In this document: positions 31,957 through 32,022 of the stretch, one piece after another
How the letters are laid out: every line of letters begins with the position of its first letter
How positions within the stretch are numbered: position 1 is the first letter of the stretch
Assembly (NCBI GenBank): GCA_044226035.1
Contig: JBGAHT010000031.1
Location: 1 to 32,022, forward strand
Origin: Pseudoluteimonas sp044226035
Lineage (GTDB): Bacteria > Pseudomonadota > Gammaproteobacteria > Xanthomonadales > Xanthomonadaceae
DNA: 32,022 nucleotides
Direction: 5' to 3'
The notes under the pieces: model-generated
Told to the model about the DNA's origin: nothing
What the model saw: only the letters and a program-made list of their open reading frames with translations
Database searches by the model: none
Made by a program: the position numbers and the translations under genes

Positions 31957-32022
31957 ATGCGCAAGTTCCTGATTGTCGCCCTGCTGTTCCCGCTCTCCGC
32001 CTGCACCTGGGTGCACATGGCC
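31957..32022 (+). CDS. Small lipoprotein (possible DUF4156 family), N-terminal part
   Basis: Only 22 codons are in the window: a basic MRK start, a hydrophobic core and the lipobox LSAC, followed by TWVHMA. A lipid-modified cysteine followed by TWV is common in DUF4156-type small lipoproteins, but the visible part is too short to be sure. CACAAT (31944-31949) seven bases before the ATG resembles a -10 hexamer, which would give an almost leaderless message. The gene runs off the right edge. Confidence 0.6.
   Translation, partial: MRKFLIVALLFPLSACTWVHMA

Noticed and set aside
28867..32016. A 1049-codon minus-strand frame antisense to the M16 gene
   Set aside because: It is the complement of an M16 gene with a clear HxxEH motif and two domains, and its translation has no recognisable content.

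Overview
The window is GC-rich, densely coded chromosomal DNA that looks like a member of the Xanthomonadaceae/Lysobacteraceae (a Lysobacter-, Luteimonas- or Xanthomonas-like gammaproteobacterium). The evidence is an Ax21-family outer membrane protein, a hemD-hemX-hemY cluster, a rhodanese-secB-gpsA block, glnA with ntrB and ntrC, and GC-rich hairpin repeats between genes. No rRNA, tRNA, CRISPR array, phage or insertion-sequence transposase was seen. The genus assignment is inference from gene content.

Layout. 1-5339: the 3' end of a YbhB/YbcL (PEBP) gene, a large multi-pass membrane protein, folE, and a divergent Rieske-FAD reductase gene that overlaps a patatin-like lipase gene. 5336-9597, minus strand: two tandem META-DUF4377 envelope proteins, a second copy of the membrane protein, and uppP, to which that copy is tightly coupled. 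The membrane proteins carry a GT-C-like acidic motif (TNDDIGM) after the first membrane segment. Their link to UppP suggests undecaprenyl-phosphate-dependent transfer at the envelope, but this is not shown.

9598-14446: nitrogen regulation. A sigma-54 promoter and NtrC sites precede glnA. A strong terminator follows glnA, and a near-perfect NtrC operator abuts the ntrB start codon. ntrC and a lipoprotein Cu/Zn superoxide dismutase follow. 14459-16783: a REP-like element, a conserved-looking unknown gene, and a FadI-type thiolase. 16786-18526: a less GC-rich stretch with an unknown envelope protein, a ParE toxin remnant cut off by a 92-bp palindromic element, and a small unknown gene. 18535-21642: hemD, hemX and hemY on the minus strand.

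21660-24721, plus strand: YiiD-type thioesterase, small lipoprotein, membrane-anchored rhodanese, SecB and GpsA. 24727-28816, minus strand: Ax21-type porin-like barrel, a cysteine-rich secreted propeller-like protein, TrmL and a short-chain dehydrogenase. 28931-31827: a two-domain M16 zinc peptidase whose signal peptide and mature part are in different frames, apparently because one C is missing from a C run. The window ends in the first codons of a small lipoprotein.

Most genes are housekeeping. The parts that most reward a second look are the duplicated GT-C-like proteins next to uppP, the layered NtrC control of glnA and ntrBC, and small repeats that cut genes, extend them or supply their ribosome binding sites.
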